A stretch of DNA of 38,768 bases from Cloacimonetes bacterium UBA5210. GTDB lineage: Bacteria > Cloacimonadota > Cloacimonadia > Cloacimonadales > Cloacimonadaceae. A program made the position numbers and the translations under genes. The notes below the pieces were generated by a model. That model was not told the DNA's origin, did no database searches, and was given only the letters and a program-made list of their open reading frames with translations. The stretch is taken from NCBI GenBank assembly GCA_002412625.1, contig DHVK01000049.1, positions 1 through 38,768 of the forward strand, written 5' to 3'. The first letter of the stretch is position 1; every line of letters starts with the position of its first letter. This document shows positions 14,968 to 24,623 of the stretch, one piece after another.

Positions 14968-17355
14968 GTGAACAAAAAAGCTGATTTACATTGCCACTCA
15001 ATTCATTCCGAGCATCCCAGCGAATGGTTTTTGCAAAAGATAGGTGCAAAAGAATCATATACAGATCCTCTGTTTATCTACAAAGAAGCTAAGCGGATGG
15101 GCATGGACTATGTAACCATCACAGATCATAATCGGATAGATGGAGCGCTGATGCTTCAAGAAAAGTATCCAGAGGATTGCTTTGTGGGGCTGGAATCAAC
15201 AGCCTATTTTCCGGAAGACAGATGCAAAATTCATCTCCTGATCTATGGGCTCAATAGCACTCAATTTGATACAATAAACCACTTGCGCAGGGATATCTAT
15301 GAGCTGCGCGATTATCTGAAGCAAGAAAACCTCGCACACAGTGTGGCTCATGCCACATACTCCGTGAATGGCAAACTGCAGGTATCGCATCTGGAAAAGC
15401 TGATCTTGCTGTTTGATGTGTTTGAAGGAATAAATGGCGGCCGAAACAGAACAGCAAGCTTTGGCTGGCAAGAGATTTTAGCTTCTCTGAATTCTGCAAA
15501 AATTGACGATTTATTCAGCCGTTACCGCATAGAACCATTTGGTGAGCAATCCTGGATCAAGGGCTTCACTGCGGGTTCAGACGATCATGGCGGGCTATTT
15601 TTAGGTAAAACATACACCCAGTGCAAGGCAAACTCGGTCGCGGAATTTTTGCATAACATCCAGCAAAAAGAGACTGCCGTTCAGGGCAGGCACAATGATT
15701 ATCAAAGCCTTGCATTTACCATTTACAAGATCGCTTACGACTTTTCCCGCGATGCTTATGATAAGAAAACCAAAAAGCATCTCTTAGATAGCTTCAGCGA
15801 TATGTTGTTTGACAATAAAAAACTGGACTTTCGTCAAAGATTTCGCATTAACTCCATGAAGGGCTACGCGGAGCGTCAAGGCGATGATATCCGGCTGCAC
15901 TTCGCCCAAATGTTGCAAACCTTGAACAACAGCCAAGAGAAAGGTATTGAAGAAAAGCTTGAAATGGTTTATCAACACACCTCAGAAATCTCGGATGCCT
16001 TCTTCAGAATATTCCTCAATTCGTTTGAGTATGATCTCAAACAACTCAACATAGTGAAGCTATTGCGTAATGTCAGCAGTTCGTTGCCCGGAATCTTCCT
16101 TTTGCTACCCTTCTTTAGCTCATTGAAACATATGCATAGCAGCGAAGAGTTGATCCAGCAGATGAAACAAAAGCATCATGTGGCATCTGAACATCGTAAA
16201 CGCCGTACACTGTGGTTTACCGATACTATCCTGGACCTCAATGGAGTGTCTGCCACCTTGAAGCAAATTGGCTCCGTATCGGCAAAATATGAATGGGATA
16301 TGAAGCTGGTATGTTCGTTGAAAGATAGCGAAATCACCAGCGAGCTTCCCGAAAACGTGATAAACCTGCCATTCATGTACATCTTTCCCATGCCTTACTA
16401 TGATGCCTACCGCCTAAAAATTCCGTCGGTATTGAAGAGCCTAAAGCTGGTTGATGAATATGAACCCGACCAAATCATCATATCCACACCTGGTCCTATC
16501 GGTCTATTGGGGCTATTAGCAGCCAAGCTCTCCGGAATCCCTGCACTTGGAATCTATCATACAGATTTCTCCGGTGAAACTTCTCATCTTGTGGCAGATG
16601 AATCTGCCCAGGGGCTGGTGATGGCATACGAAAAATGGTTCTACAATCAGATGCAAGAGATTCGCACTCCCACCCAAAAGTATCAATTTATATTGGACGA
16701 ACGAGGCATCTCGGTACCCAAGATGGGTCTGCTGAAGCGTGGTATTGAGCTTGATAAGTTCTTTCCACAAGCTCAACCGAAAAACTGGTTGAAGGAAAAA
16801 GCCATGTTAAGCGGTGGGATCACTCTGATGTATGCCGGAAGAGTGTCTAGGGACAAATCTCTTGATCTTTTGGCAGAGGCATATATTGTTCTGGTAAAAC
16901 GTTTCCCAGCACTCAACCTCATCATCGCAGGAAACGGACCCTATCTGCGAGAAATGCAGGAACTTTTGGGAGGGCAAAGAAGAGTAGTCTTTACCGGAGC
17001 CATGCCCAGATATCAATTGGCCGACCTATACAACGCTGCCGACTACTTTGTTTTTCCCAGTGTTACAGATACCTTTGGGATGGTGATCTTGGAAGCTCAA
17101 GCCTGCGGGCTGCCAGCCATTGTGTCTGACCAGGGTGGTCCTCAGGAAATAATCGAAGCAGACGAAACAGGTTTCATCTGCAAGGCGCAAACAGCTCAAG
17201 CATGGTCTGAAACCATCTGGAAAGCTCTCAACTTTATGGCAGCTTCTCCGGACAAGTATCAGCAGATGCGCTTACGCTGCAGCCTTTCTGTACAGCATTG
17301 CGGAGATTGGGAGGTAGTCCTGGAGGATATCCTGGGTAGCAAGTACTTAAGTTAA
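14968..17355 (+). CDS. PHP-domain phosphoesterase fused to family 4 glycosyltransferase
   Basis: The protein has 795 residues. Residues 4-210 form a PHP metal-dependent phosphoesterase domain: DLHCHSIHS with His8 and His10, TITDHNRIDG with Asp53 and His54, His89, His128, and GSDDHGG with Asp205 and His207. These are the usual metal ligands, so catalysis is plausible. A helical linker runs from about 220 to 400. Residues 400-785 are a GT-B glycosyltransferase of the GT4 type: donor-domain start ITLMYAGRVSRDKS, later PSVTDTFGMVILEAQACGLP and the EIIEADETGFIC end. The start is GTG after TTGGGAGA. There is no signal peptide. A two-step role in glycolipid or polysaccharide synthesis, with a phosphatase trimming substrate or product, is inference. 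It stands alone between repeats. Confidence 0.85.
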   Translation: MNKKADLHCHSIHSEHPSEWFLQKIGAKESYTDPLFIYKEAKRMGMDYVTITDHNRIDGALMLQEKYPEDCFVGLESTAYFPEDRCKIHLLIYGLNSTQFDTINHLRRDIYELRDYLKQENLAHSVAHATYSVNGKLQVSHLEKLILLFDVFEGINGGRNRTASFGWQEILASLNSAKIDDLFSRYRIEPFGEQSWIKGFTAGSDDHGGLFLGKTYTQCKANSVAEFLHNIQQKETAVQGRHNDYQSLAFTIYKIAYDFSRDAYDKKTKKHLLDSFSDMLFDNKKLDFRQRFRINSMKGYAERQGDDIRLHFAQMLQTLNNSQEKGIEEKLEMVYQHTSEISDAFFRIFLNSFEYDLKQLNIVKLLRNVSSSLPGIFLLLPFFSSLKHMHSSEELIQQMKQKHHVASEHRKRRTLWFTDTILDLNGVSATLKQIGSVSAKYEWDMKLVCSLKDSEITSELPENVINLPFMYIFPMPYYDAYRLKIPSVLKSLKLVDEYEPDQIIISTPGPIGLLGLLAAKLSGIPALGIYHTDFSGETSHLVADESAQGLVMAYEKWFYNQMQEIRTPTQKYQFILDERGISVPKMGLLKRGIELDKFFPQAQPKNWLKEKAMLSGGITLMYAGRVSRDKSLDLLAEAYIVLVKRFPALNLIIAGNGPYLREMQELLGGQRRVVFTGAMPRYQLADLYNAADYFVFPSVTDTFGMVILEAQACGLPAIVSDQGGPQEIIEADETGFICKAQTAQAWSETIWKALNFMAASPDKYQQMRLRCSLSVQHCGDWEVVLEDILGSKYLS

Positions 17356-17374
17356 ACCCGGTTTGTGCATTTGG
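17352..17374 (+). repeat. Right copy of flanking direct repeat
   Basis: TTAAACCCGGTTTGTGCATTTGG begins within the stop codon region of the PHP-glycosyltransferase gene and repeats 14138-14160 with three small differences. See the left copy for the comparison. Confidence 0.55.
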
Positions 17375-17671
17375 TTTCATTTGAACTTGCATATCTTACT
17401 GTTTACCAATATGTAAAGGTCAAATGGACTTCAATAAACAGGGGTGGGAACTATGCATTGCCTGAAGTCAAAACCACCACCAAATCGAATTCTCCGTTAA
17501 TTTGGGCGCCTCAGCGATATGATCTTTGGTGGGTAATCGACAGAAAAACGGCTCAGAGAGGCGTGTTCCGATAACGGCTCAGAGAGACGAGTTCCTCTGC
17601 CAGAGAAGATTCTGGTTGACAGTCTCGGCATTTATGGAAAATGAGGGAACTTAAGCGCATTGGAGTTATCG
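17356..17671. other. Gene-free spacer before the hybrid kinase, with tandem repeat
   Basis: I see no supported gene. An imperfect tandem repeat with period 26 is present: AACGGCTCAGAGAGGCGTG at 17547 and AACGGCTCAGAGAGACGAG at 17573, each ending GTTCC. A 69-codon open frame (17365-17574) starts inside the direct repeat and lacks a ribosome-binding site, so I do not call it. The promoter of the kinase gene must lie here, but no clear -35/-10 pair stands out. Confidence 0.45.
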
Positions 17672-20600
17672 ATGTATATTGATCACCGTTATGAAGTGCT
17701 GGAAAGTCTCGGCTCCGGAAGTTGGGCAAATGTGTACAAAGTACGTGATATCCGCACAAACAAGCTGTATAGCCTGAAATTGTTCCAATATCTCTCCTCA
17801 GAAGAGCTCTACCGCTATTTCAAAGCGGAAGATATGCACCATATTACCAAAATCGAGCATCCGAACCTATCACATGTGGTGGATTTTGGCCATGTGGGAG
17901 ATCACATATACTTCATTTCAGAATTCTTTGAAGGCAAGACGCTGGCCAATTTCCGATTTTCCAAAGCCAGAATCAATATGGTCTATGACATTGTGGTGCA
18001 GATAAGTTACGCCTTGCACGCTTTGCACAATCAGAACATTCTGCACAAAGATTTGAAGCTGGAGAACGTGCTGTATCGTCTGGAAGGCACGCAAATCACC
18101 GTGAATCTGATTGATTACGGGTTTTCCAAGGTGGATCCCTCGAGGGATAGCCGTCATGTTTCCGGGACATTGCCCTATCTGGCACCGGAGTTGTTCCTGG
18201 GCCAACAACCCACCGAATGCAGCGATTTCTACTCCCTGGGCGTGCTTCTATACCGGCTTTGTACCGGATCTTTCCCCTTCAGTATAGACCAGCTGAACGC
18301 CCTCATGACCGGTGGGCACCAGTATTTCATCCCAAATTTCCCTTCCGCGCTAAACAAAAACATTCCGCCGGAATTGGAGCGCTTCATCCTGCGTTTATTG
18401 GAGCGCAACCCTGAAAACAGATTCCAAAGCGGACAAGAGATCATCGGCTATATCAACCGGATTCATCACGATGAATACCCCTTCTCGGCCTCGTGGTCCA
18501 TCGTAAACTCAATGCGGTTCAACAGCTATATCGTACGCGAGAAGTTCTCGCATCAAATGCTGGATTTCGTGCCGGCGGTCACCGAAAGTAACGGTAAAAT
18601 CGTCTCCGTGATCGGCGGCGACGGGCTTGGCAAAGATAGCATCCTCAGTCTCTTCCGCTATCATCTATTGGGCGGAGAGTTCTTTTTGTTCGACTACGCT
18701 TGCTCCAGAACTGATCATGAGGCCTTTTTTGCCTTGATCAAAGAATATGTGCAATCGCTTAGCACGGAAGAAATAGAAGGCCAGGAGTTTCTGGCCTTAA
18801 TCTCGGACAAGTTCAAACGCTATCTGTTCGCGGGAGAGCAGGAAGCCAAGGAAATTAACCAAAGCGCCGAGGATCTGAAGATCGATTTTGAGAGTGTGAA
18901 AAACCTTCTGATTCACTTGTCGGAGAAAAAGCCGATCATCTTTGTAATCCGAAACTTTCAATATGTGAACCGCCACACTATCGACTTTATCAACTACATG
19001 TCGCCGATTCTGGTGGATAAGCGCATGATGATTGTGCTCTCCTGCAACGATTTTAACAAAGTGAGTCAGATCAGCCATACAGTGCTGTTGAATGTGCCGT
19101 TTTTGGACGCGGGTGAGAGTAAAAACTATGTCAATAAGCTGCTGCCGATCCCCGCGCCGGACGAACTATGTGCCGAGCTTCATAAACGCTCTTCGGGGAA
19201 TCCGCATTTTATCCGGGAAATTCTGATCGATTTGGTGCAACGCAAGGGAATCGTGCTGGAAGACGAGATCATCTTCCCCGAAAGCCTCAACGATTACCAA
19301 CTCCCTTCGCGTTTGCTGCATTCAATCTACTCCCGGATGAGCCACCTGACTTCGCAAAACTACGCTCTCCTGCAAAAACTTAGCATTGCTCAAACGCAAT
19401 TGAGCCGGGAGCTGATCATCTACATCCTGAAGCTGAAGGATACCGAACTATACAGTCTGCTGAACGATGCGACCTACAACGAAATCCTCACCAAGACCGG
19501 AAAGCACTATAGTTTCAGCTTTGAGGAAGCCAAAGCGAGGATGTTTTCGGAATCCGACCGCAAAGTACACGTGCTTGTATCCAAACGCATTTTGAAGTAT
19601 TATACCCACAAGGACATGATAGACAAGAAAACCTGCCTGGGTTTGATCGCGAACTCATATATCGCCGAAGATCTGCAATCTGCCAGACGCTACTATCTGA
19701 AACTCTCGAACTTGCTGAGTGAAGACTATGAGCAAGCGCAAGCCTATGAAGCCATGTTGAGCGTTTTGAAACTGGATTTTGACCCCCGCACCGAGGTCGA
19801 CACCAAAGAGATAATCCAGGATCTGGCTTTCTTTCAAGAAAAAACCGAACTTACCGGATTCTACGAAAGGGCAGGTTTTCTGCTGGAAAACGCCGACCTG
19901 ATTCCAGAACTCTTTGAGAAATACCACTGCATCGGCACTATTCAGCTTCTGCGTGAAGATCTTGCCGGGGCTTTGCGGAGTTTCCAAAAAGCGGAATTGC
20001 TTCGAGTTACGGGAAAACAGCAGCTCTTTGCCTGGTTGGGCTATATTCAGGTATATCTGCGCAGCGATCTTGTAAAAGCAAGACAGTATCTGGATCTGGC
20101 GCTGGGCTCCGAACTCCCGCTGGATCTCAAGATCGTTTTTACCGACCGACTCGCCGTATATTTCGGACATAAAAAGGATATTGACCGGGCCATCAAAACC
20201 ATCGAAGACTTCCTGCAGGTGTTACCTCCGGAGCATGATACCAGAGTGATGGTGCGCCTCGCGGCCATGCATAACGATCTGGGAGTGTTCTATAGCGACC
20301 AGAAGAACATCGAAGAAGCCACCGAGCATCTGAACCAAGCGTTGACAATATGGAAACGCTATAACATCCGCAGATTTTTGGGGCTGATCTACAATAACCT
20401 CTCGGATTTATATCTCAAACAAGGGCTCATCGTGCAATCCAACGTATATTCCGAACTTGCCTATAAACACGCATCCGAGCTGAATCTCACAACGATCAAG
20501 GCACTGGCTCTGCTGAATCAGGGAGAAGCCAAGATCAAGATGGGCGAGTTTCATGAAGCCGAGAAGCTCCTGATCGCGTGCCGAAGCCTGATCCAATCAG

Positions 20601-23125
20601 TTGGTAGCTTGAACTACCTGGATTCCGTGAAACGAAACCTGGCTTTGGCCAAGAGTAAGATCAAAGGCTACGGGCACTTTTTTGAGTTCATCCTGGATAA
20701 CGAACCGGAACTGATCAAAGGTAAACTGAGCGAGATCAACCCTTTGGTGAAAACCTATTTCTATTATCTGAATGAAATGATGAGCACCAAGAAACTGCGT
20801 AAACTGCTGAGCAGCAATGTCCACATCAATTTCAAGCATATCCATGAGGAAGAGTTTCACCACAACGTGCTGAGCCTGATCTCGATGGCAGAGCATGATT
20901 ATGAAAAAGCACTGAGCGAGCTGAAACTCGCCATCCGGCACGCCGGGGAGATCAACAATAACTACGCGATCACGGTCTTTTATACCCTGGAGACAATGTG
21001 CCACTACGGTTTGGGTGACTATCAAAAAGCCCAGGAACTGAAGGACAAAGCCTGCGACATCGCCCAAAAGAATCATTATCGCTACTGGCTGTGCAAACTG
21101 GAGATCATGCAGGCTCGCCTGGATCTGGCGAACTCCGATCTCCCGCTGCGTGATATTCTGCGCCGAGTGAGTATTTGGTTTCAGCAGTGGCGGGGATATG
21201 AGTATTTTCAACTGAATGTGGAACTCTTCCAGATGCAGGTTCAGATCTTACTGGAACTGAAGCTTGATGATCTTGCCGCGCAAAGGTTCGCCGAATACAA
21301 AGAGTATCTGGAGCAGATTACCGCAAATACCCCGGAGGATGATCGCAGCAACTTCCTGGAAGTGAACCTCTATAATGTGTCTTCTCTGCGTAAATTCGAA
21401 CTTGTGCCCATCAAATCCCGCGCTAAAGACTTGCGTCGCAAATGGAATGAACTACTGTTCAACATCGCTAACGTTTACAATGTGGAACGGATCAAATTCC
21501 TGATCGAAAAAGGAATCCACGAAGTGCTTTGCCCATGGCAGTTCAGATTGATGGAATATTCCGAGCGCCTCCAGAACTACACCACCTTTCACCAGTTCAG
21601 ATGCGAGAAAAACAGCCTGATGGATGCCGAACTAAACCGTGAGGTAGAGCGGGCTCTGCGCACAGACAGCTTGGTGCAGATCGTACACGAGGACCGAAAC
21701 GTGGTGATTATTCCCTTGCAAACCGGATCCAAGCGAGTGGGATACCTGGCACTGAGCGACCGCGGTGAATTGGCCTATACGAAGCAAGAAATCTCGATCA
21801 TGCGCAATATCAAGCAACATCTCTCCGCTCTGATAGTCCGGATTCAGGATTACTCCGAAATCACGATGCGCATCCAAAAGATGAACGACCTGATGCAGAT
21901 TTCCCACGAACTGATGCGCATAGTGGAAATCCCGGATCTGGAGCAGGAGATTGTATCCAGTGCCATCGATTTCACCAATTCCAGCCGTGGTTTCCTGATC
22001 AAAAGGGATAGCGACGGGAACAATATCTATCGGGTGCAGATAGATAAAGATAAACAAATCCTGACCAATGTGTCCGGAGTAAGCAAATCCGTGCTCTCGC
22101 TCTCCCAAAGTACTCAGGAAATGGTTAGCACTTATAATGCTTTGGAAGATAATCGTTTTAAGGGAGCGATCAGTGTTCAGGATTATCAGCTGCATACGAT
22201 ATTCTGCGTCCCGATCTCCGTTGATGGCAATGTCTTTGGCTATCTGTATCTTGATAATATGGATGATAATACCAGGGCGATGTATCTGAAACCGGAGATA
22301 ATTACGCTGTTTATAGAGCAAATCTGTGTTGCAATCAAAAATGCCATGCTATACGAGAATCTGTTGCAAAAGAACACGGAACTAAACGCCTTTGAAGTGC
22401 TCAAGGACGAGTTTATGGCGATTGTCTCGCACGAACTGAATACTCCGCTCACAACCTTGCAGAGCTATGTGTCCCGCCTCAAACGCAACTTGTATGTGGA
22501 TGAAGACGAACGCAAAGAGATCATCACCAAAATCGAGAACTCGGTGAAGAAACTGATTATCACGACAGGCGATATCAACACGATGAACAACTATAATCTG
22601 AAGAAAAGCCTGAGCATGGCTCCGGTAGATATCTTTGAAATACTGGAACTGGTTCAGCAAGAAGTGGAGATCCTCTCTCGCAAACGGAAGATGTTTATCC
22701 GCCTGGAAGTAGAAAAAGACATCCCCGCGGTGATGGCAAACTGGGAAGCAATCCATCTGATGATCTACAATCTTGTCCTCAATGCTATCCGCTTCACGAA
22801 CGATTTTGGTACGGTGATCATCGGCTCCCGCAGAGCAGCCTTCCAACAGGAGAAGCTGGATGGGAAGGATAGCATCGTGATCTACGTGCAGGATAACGGT
22901 ATCGGTATTCCCGAGTACCAGCTCAAGAATGTCTTCCGCAAGTTCTATGAACTGAACGAAATCTATGCCCACAAATCCGGGACGGTGGAATATCGCTCCA
23001 GCGGCCTCGGTCTCGGGCTTTCTACTTCCAAGCGCATTGCCGAACTGCACAAGGGTAACATCTGGATCAAGAGTAAGGAAAGTGAGGGAACGACCGTGTT
23101 TGTGACGCTTCCCCTCAAAAAATAG
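17672..23125 (+). CDS. Hybrid Ser/Thr protein kinase - AAA-like ATPase - TPR - GAF - histidine kinase
   Basis: The protein has 1,817 residues. Domains in order: Ser/Thr kinase (7-265) with G-loop LGSGSWANV, Lys36, catalytic loop HKDLKLEN (125-132, HKD for HRD) and DYG (148-150, for DFG); AAA/STAND-type ATPase region (about 300-640); helical TPR-like repeats (about 640-1240); two GAF-like domains (about 1250-1560); histidine kinase with phospho-acceptor His1587 in VSHELNTPL; and an ATPase domain with intact N box, DNGIGIP and GLGLGLS. The ATPase motifs look damaged: Walker A reads GGDGLGKDS (315-323) and the Walker B position reads FVIRNFQ (424-430) without acidic residues. The architecture matches cyanobacterial and myxobacterial HstK-type hybrids. 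There is no receiver domain and no membrane segment, so it is probably cytoplasmic and needs an unlinked partner. ATG at 17672 follows TTGGAG; a TTG at 17660 lies inside that ribosome-binding site. Confidence 0.9.
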   Translation: MYIDHRYEVLESLGSGSWANVYKVRDIRTNKLYSLKLFQYLSSEELYRYFKAEDMHHITKIEHPNLSHVVDFGHVGDHIYFISEFFEGKTLANFRFSKARINMVYDIVVQISYALHALHNQNILHKDLKLENVLYRLEGTQITVNLIDYGFSKVDPSRDSRHVSGTLPYLAPELFLGQQPTECSDFYSLGVLLYRLCTGSFPFSIDQLNALMTGGHQYFIPNFPSALNKNIPPELERFILRLLERNPENRFQSGQEIIGYINRIHHDEYPFSASWSIVNSMRFNSYIVREKFSHQMLDFVPAVTESNGKIVSVIGGDGLGKDSILSLFRYHLLGGEFFLFDYACSRTDHEAFFALIKEYVQSLSTEEIEGQEFLALISDKFKRYLFAGEQEAKEINQSAEDLKIDFESVKNLLIHLSEKKPIIFVIRNFQYVNRHTIDFINYMSPILVDKRMMIVLSCNDFNKVSQISHTVLLNVPFLDAGESKNYVNKLLPIPAPDELCAELHKRSSGNPHFIREILIDLVQRKGIVLEDEIIFPESLNDYQLPSRLLHSIYSRMSHLTSQNYALLQKLSIAQTQLSRELIIYILKLKDTELYSLLNDATYNEILTKTGKHYSFSFEEAKARMFSESDRKVHVLVSKRILKYYTHKDMIDKKTCLGLIANSYIAEDLQSARRYYLKLSNLLSEDYEQAQAYEAMLSVLKLDFDPRTEVDTKEIIQDLAFFQEKTELTGFYERAGFLLENADLIPELFEKYHCIGTIQLLREDLAGALRSFQKAELLRVTGKQQLFAWLGYIQVYLRSDLVKARQYLDLALGSELPLDLKIVFTDRLAVYFGHKKDIDRAIKTIEDFLQVLPPEHDTRVMVRLAAMHNDLGVFYSDQKNIEEATEHLNQALTIWKRYNIRRFLGLIYNNLSDLYLKQGLIVQSNVYSELAYKHASELNLTTIKALALLNQGEAKIKMGEFHEAEKLLIACRSLIQSVGSLNYLDSVKRNLALAKSKIKGYGHFFEFILDNEPELIKGKLSEINPLVKTYFYYLNEMMSTKKLRKLLSSNVHINFKHIHEEEFHHNVLSLISMAEHDYEKALSELKLAIRHAGEINNNYAITVFYTLETMCHYGLGDYQKAQELKDKACDIAQKNHYRYWLCKLEIMQARLDLANSDLPLRDILRRVSIWFQQWRGYEYFQLNVELFQMQVQILLELKLDDLAAQRFAEYKEYLEQITANTPEDDRSNFLEVNLYNVSSLRKFELVPIKSRAKDLRRKWNELLFNIANVYNVERIKFLIEKGIHEVLCPWQFRLMEYSERLQNYTTFHQFRCEKNSLMDAELNREVERALRTDSLVQIVHEDRNVVIIPLQTGSKRVGYLALSDRGELAYTKQEISIMRNIKQHLSALIVRIQDYSEITMRIQKMNDLMQISHELMRIVEIPDLEQEIVSSAIDFTNSSRGFLIKRDSDGNNIYRVQIDKDKQILTNVSGVSKSVLSLSQSTQEMVSTYNALEDNRFKGAISVQDYQLHTIFCVPISVDGNVFGYLYLDNMDDNTRAMYLKPEIITLFIEQICVAIKNAMLYENLLQKNTELNAFEVLKDEFMAIVSHELNTPLTTLQSYVSRLKRNLYVDEDERKEIITKIENSVKKLIITTGDINTMNNYNLKKSLSMAPVDIFEILELVQQEVEILSRKRKMFIRLEVEKDIPAVMANWEAIHLMIYNLVLNAIRFTNDFGTVIIGSRRAAFQQEKLDGKDSIVIYVQDNGIGIPEYQLKNVFRKFYELNEIYAHKSGTVEYRSSGLGLGLSTSKRIAELHKGNIWIKSKESEGTTVFVTLPLKK

Positions 23126-23138
23126 GGACCAAACAAAT

Positions 23139-23178
23139 TGCCGGGTAGCTATGCAAAAAGATGTGGAGCTACCCGGCA
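23139..23178. terminator. Bidirectional terminator between kinase and gltX
   Basis: TGCCGGGTAGCT (23139-23150) and AGCTACCCGGCA (23167-23178) form a perfect 12-bp stem with a 16-nt loop between two converging genes. On the minus strand it is followed by ATTTGTTTGG, a moderate U-rich tail for gltX. The plus-strand tail is weak. Confidence 0.7.
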
Positions 23179-23198
23179 TTCATATATGGGATGGCTGC

Positions 23199-24623
23199 CT
23201 AATGGATTCTTGCCGACAGCCTGTTCAACGTCTCTTCCTTGCCCAGGATTCCGATGGTGCTGGGCATGTCCGGTCCATGTTGTTGCCCGATCAAAGCCAA
23301 TCTGAGGGGCATGTAGTAGTTCTTACCTTTGATGCCCAATTCTTGAATCCCGCGATTGGTAAGCTCCTGAATCTCCTCCCCGCCGGGTTCTTGGAGTGCG
23401 TCCAGAGCTTTGTGATACCAGGTGAGCACTTTTTGAGCGCTCTCACTCTGCAGCAGTTCTTCGTCATTTTCGCTTAAAGCAATTGACTTCAAGAACATAC
23501 CGGCATATTCAGCCAAATCCGGAAGCAGGGTGGAACGCTCTCTGGCGGCGGCTATCACTTTCATGTAGCGCGGATAATCCCGCGTTTGCTCTTCACTGAA
23601 CCAAGCTTTGGCGCGTTCAGCTATTACTTCCAGGGGTAAGCTGCGCAGATATTGCCCATTCATCCAGTCCAGCTTGGTTAGATCGAAGATCGCGCCGGAT
23701 TTGCTGACTCTTTCCAGAGAGAACGCCCCGCACAGTTCTTCCAGGGTATAAAGCTCGCGATCATCGGCAGAGTGCCAGCCCAGCAATGCCACAAAATTTA
23801 GCAGGGCTTCTTTAAGATAACCTTTTTGCAGATAACTTTGCACGGACACGTCATTCATCCGTTTGCTCAGTTTGGACCTGTCTGTATTCAGAATTAGGGG
23901 GAGATGCACCCATCTTGGTGCTTGCCAGCCCAGACATTCGTAGAGCCATATATGCTTTGGGGTGGAAGATAGCCATTCTTCGCCGCGGATCACGTGCGAT
24001 ATCTGCATATAGTGATCGTCAACGGTGGCTGCCAGATGATAAGTAGGGAAACCATCAGATTTTACCAACACCTGATCGTCGCTTTGGAAGGCATCCATTT
24101 CCACATGACCGCGGATGAGGTCTTCGATTACGAACTTCCGGTCGTCGGGCATGCGCAAGCGGATTACATGGGGCGTCCCCGCGTCCAGCTTTGCCTGAAC
24201 TTCTTCGCGGCTTAGCTTCAGGCAGCGCTGATCATACTTCACAAATTCCCCTTTGCTTTGTTGCGCATCTCTCATCTCTTGCAAGGTCTCAGAGCTGCAA
24301 AAACAGGGGTAAGCGTGCCCACTATGCACTAGCTCCGCAGCGTGTTTGTGATACAATTCCAGACGTTCAGATTGGGTATAGGGGCCAAACTCTCCACCGG
24401 ATATGGGGCTCTCGTCAAATTCGATGCCCAGTTCTTGCAGGGTGGAAATCAGCATCTGAGCAGCTCCCTTCACTTCTCTGCTTTGGTCTGTGTCTTCTAT
24501 GCGCAAAACGCAAGTCCCGCCGGTCTTGCGGGCATATAGGTAATCATACAATGCGGTCCGCAGTCCACCTATGTGCAAATATCCGGTGGGACTGGGGGCA
24601 AAACGAACGCGGGTGTCATTCAT
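23199..24623 (-). CDS. gltX: Glutamyl-tRNA synthetase
   Basis: The 474-residue class I aminoacyl-tRNA synthetase charges tRNA-Glu. Signatures are the HIGH region PSPTGYLHIGGLRTAL (His17), the IEDTDQSR substrate loop (42-49), GEFGPYTQSERLELY, and the KMSKS region as KLSKR (251-255). A helical anticodon-binding part fills the C-terminal 150 residues. Length and motif spacing are ordinary. No second gltX or glnS is in the window, so whether it also charges tRNA-Gln cannot be said. Its start overlaps the stop of the upstream unknown gene by 4 bp, placing it last in the maf operon. Confidence 0.98.
   Translation of the reverse strand: MNDTRVRFAPSPTGYLHIGGLRTALYDYLYARKTGGTCVLRIEDTDQSREVKGAAQMLISTLQELGIEFDESPISGGEFGPYTQSERLELYHKHAAELVHSGHAYPCFCSSETLQEMRDAQQSKGEFVKYDQRCLKLSREEVQAKLDAGTPHVIRLRMPDDRKFVIEDLIRGHVEMDAFQSDDQVLVKSDGFPTYHLAATVDDHYMQISHVIRGEEWLSSTPKHIWLYECLGWQAPRWVHLPLILNTDRSKLSKRMNDVSVQSYLQKGYLKEALLNFVALLGWHSADDRELYTLEELCGAFSLERVSKSGAIFDLTKLDWMNGQYLRSLPLEVIAERAKAWFSEEQTRDYPRYMKVIAAARERSTLLPDLAEYAGMFLKSIALSENDEELLQSESAQKVLTWYHKALDALQEPGGEEIQELTNRGIQELGIKGKNYYMPLRLALIGQQHGPDMPSTIGILGKEETLNRLSARIH

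Noticed and set aside
17365..17574. 69-codon frame before the kinase gene
   Set aside because: It begins at a TTG inside a dispersed repeat, lacks a ribosome-binding site and overlaps the tandem repeat.
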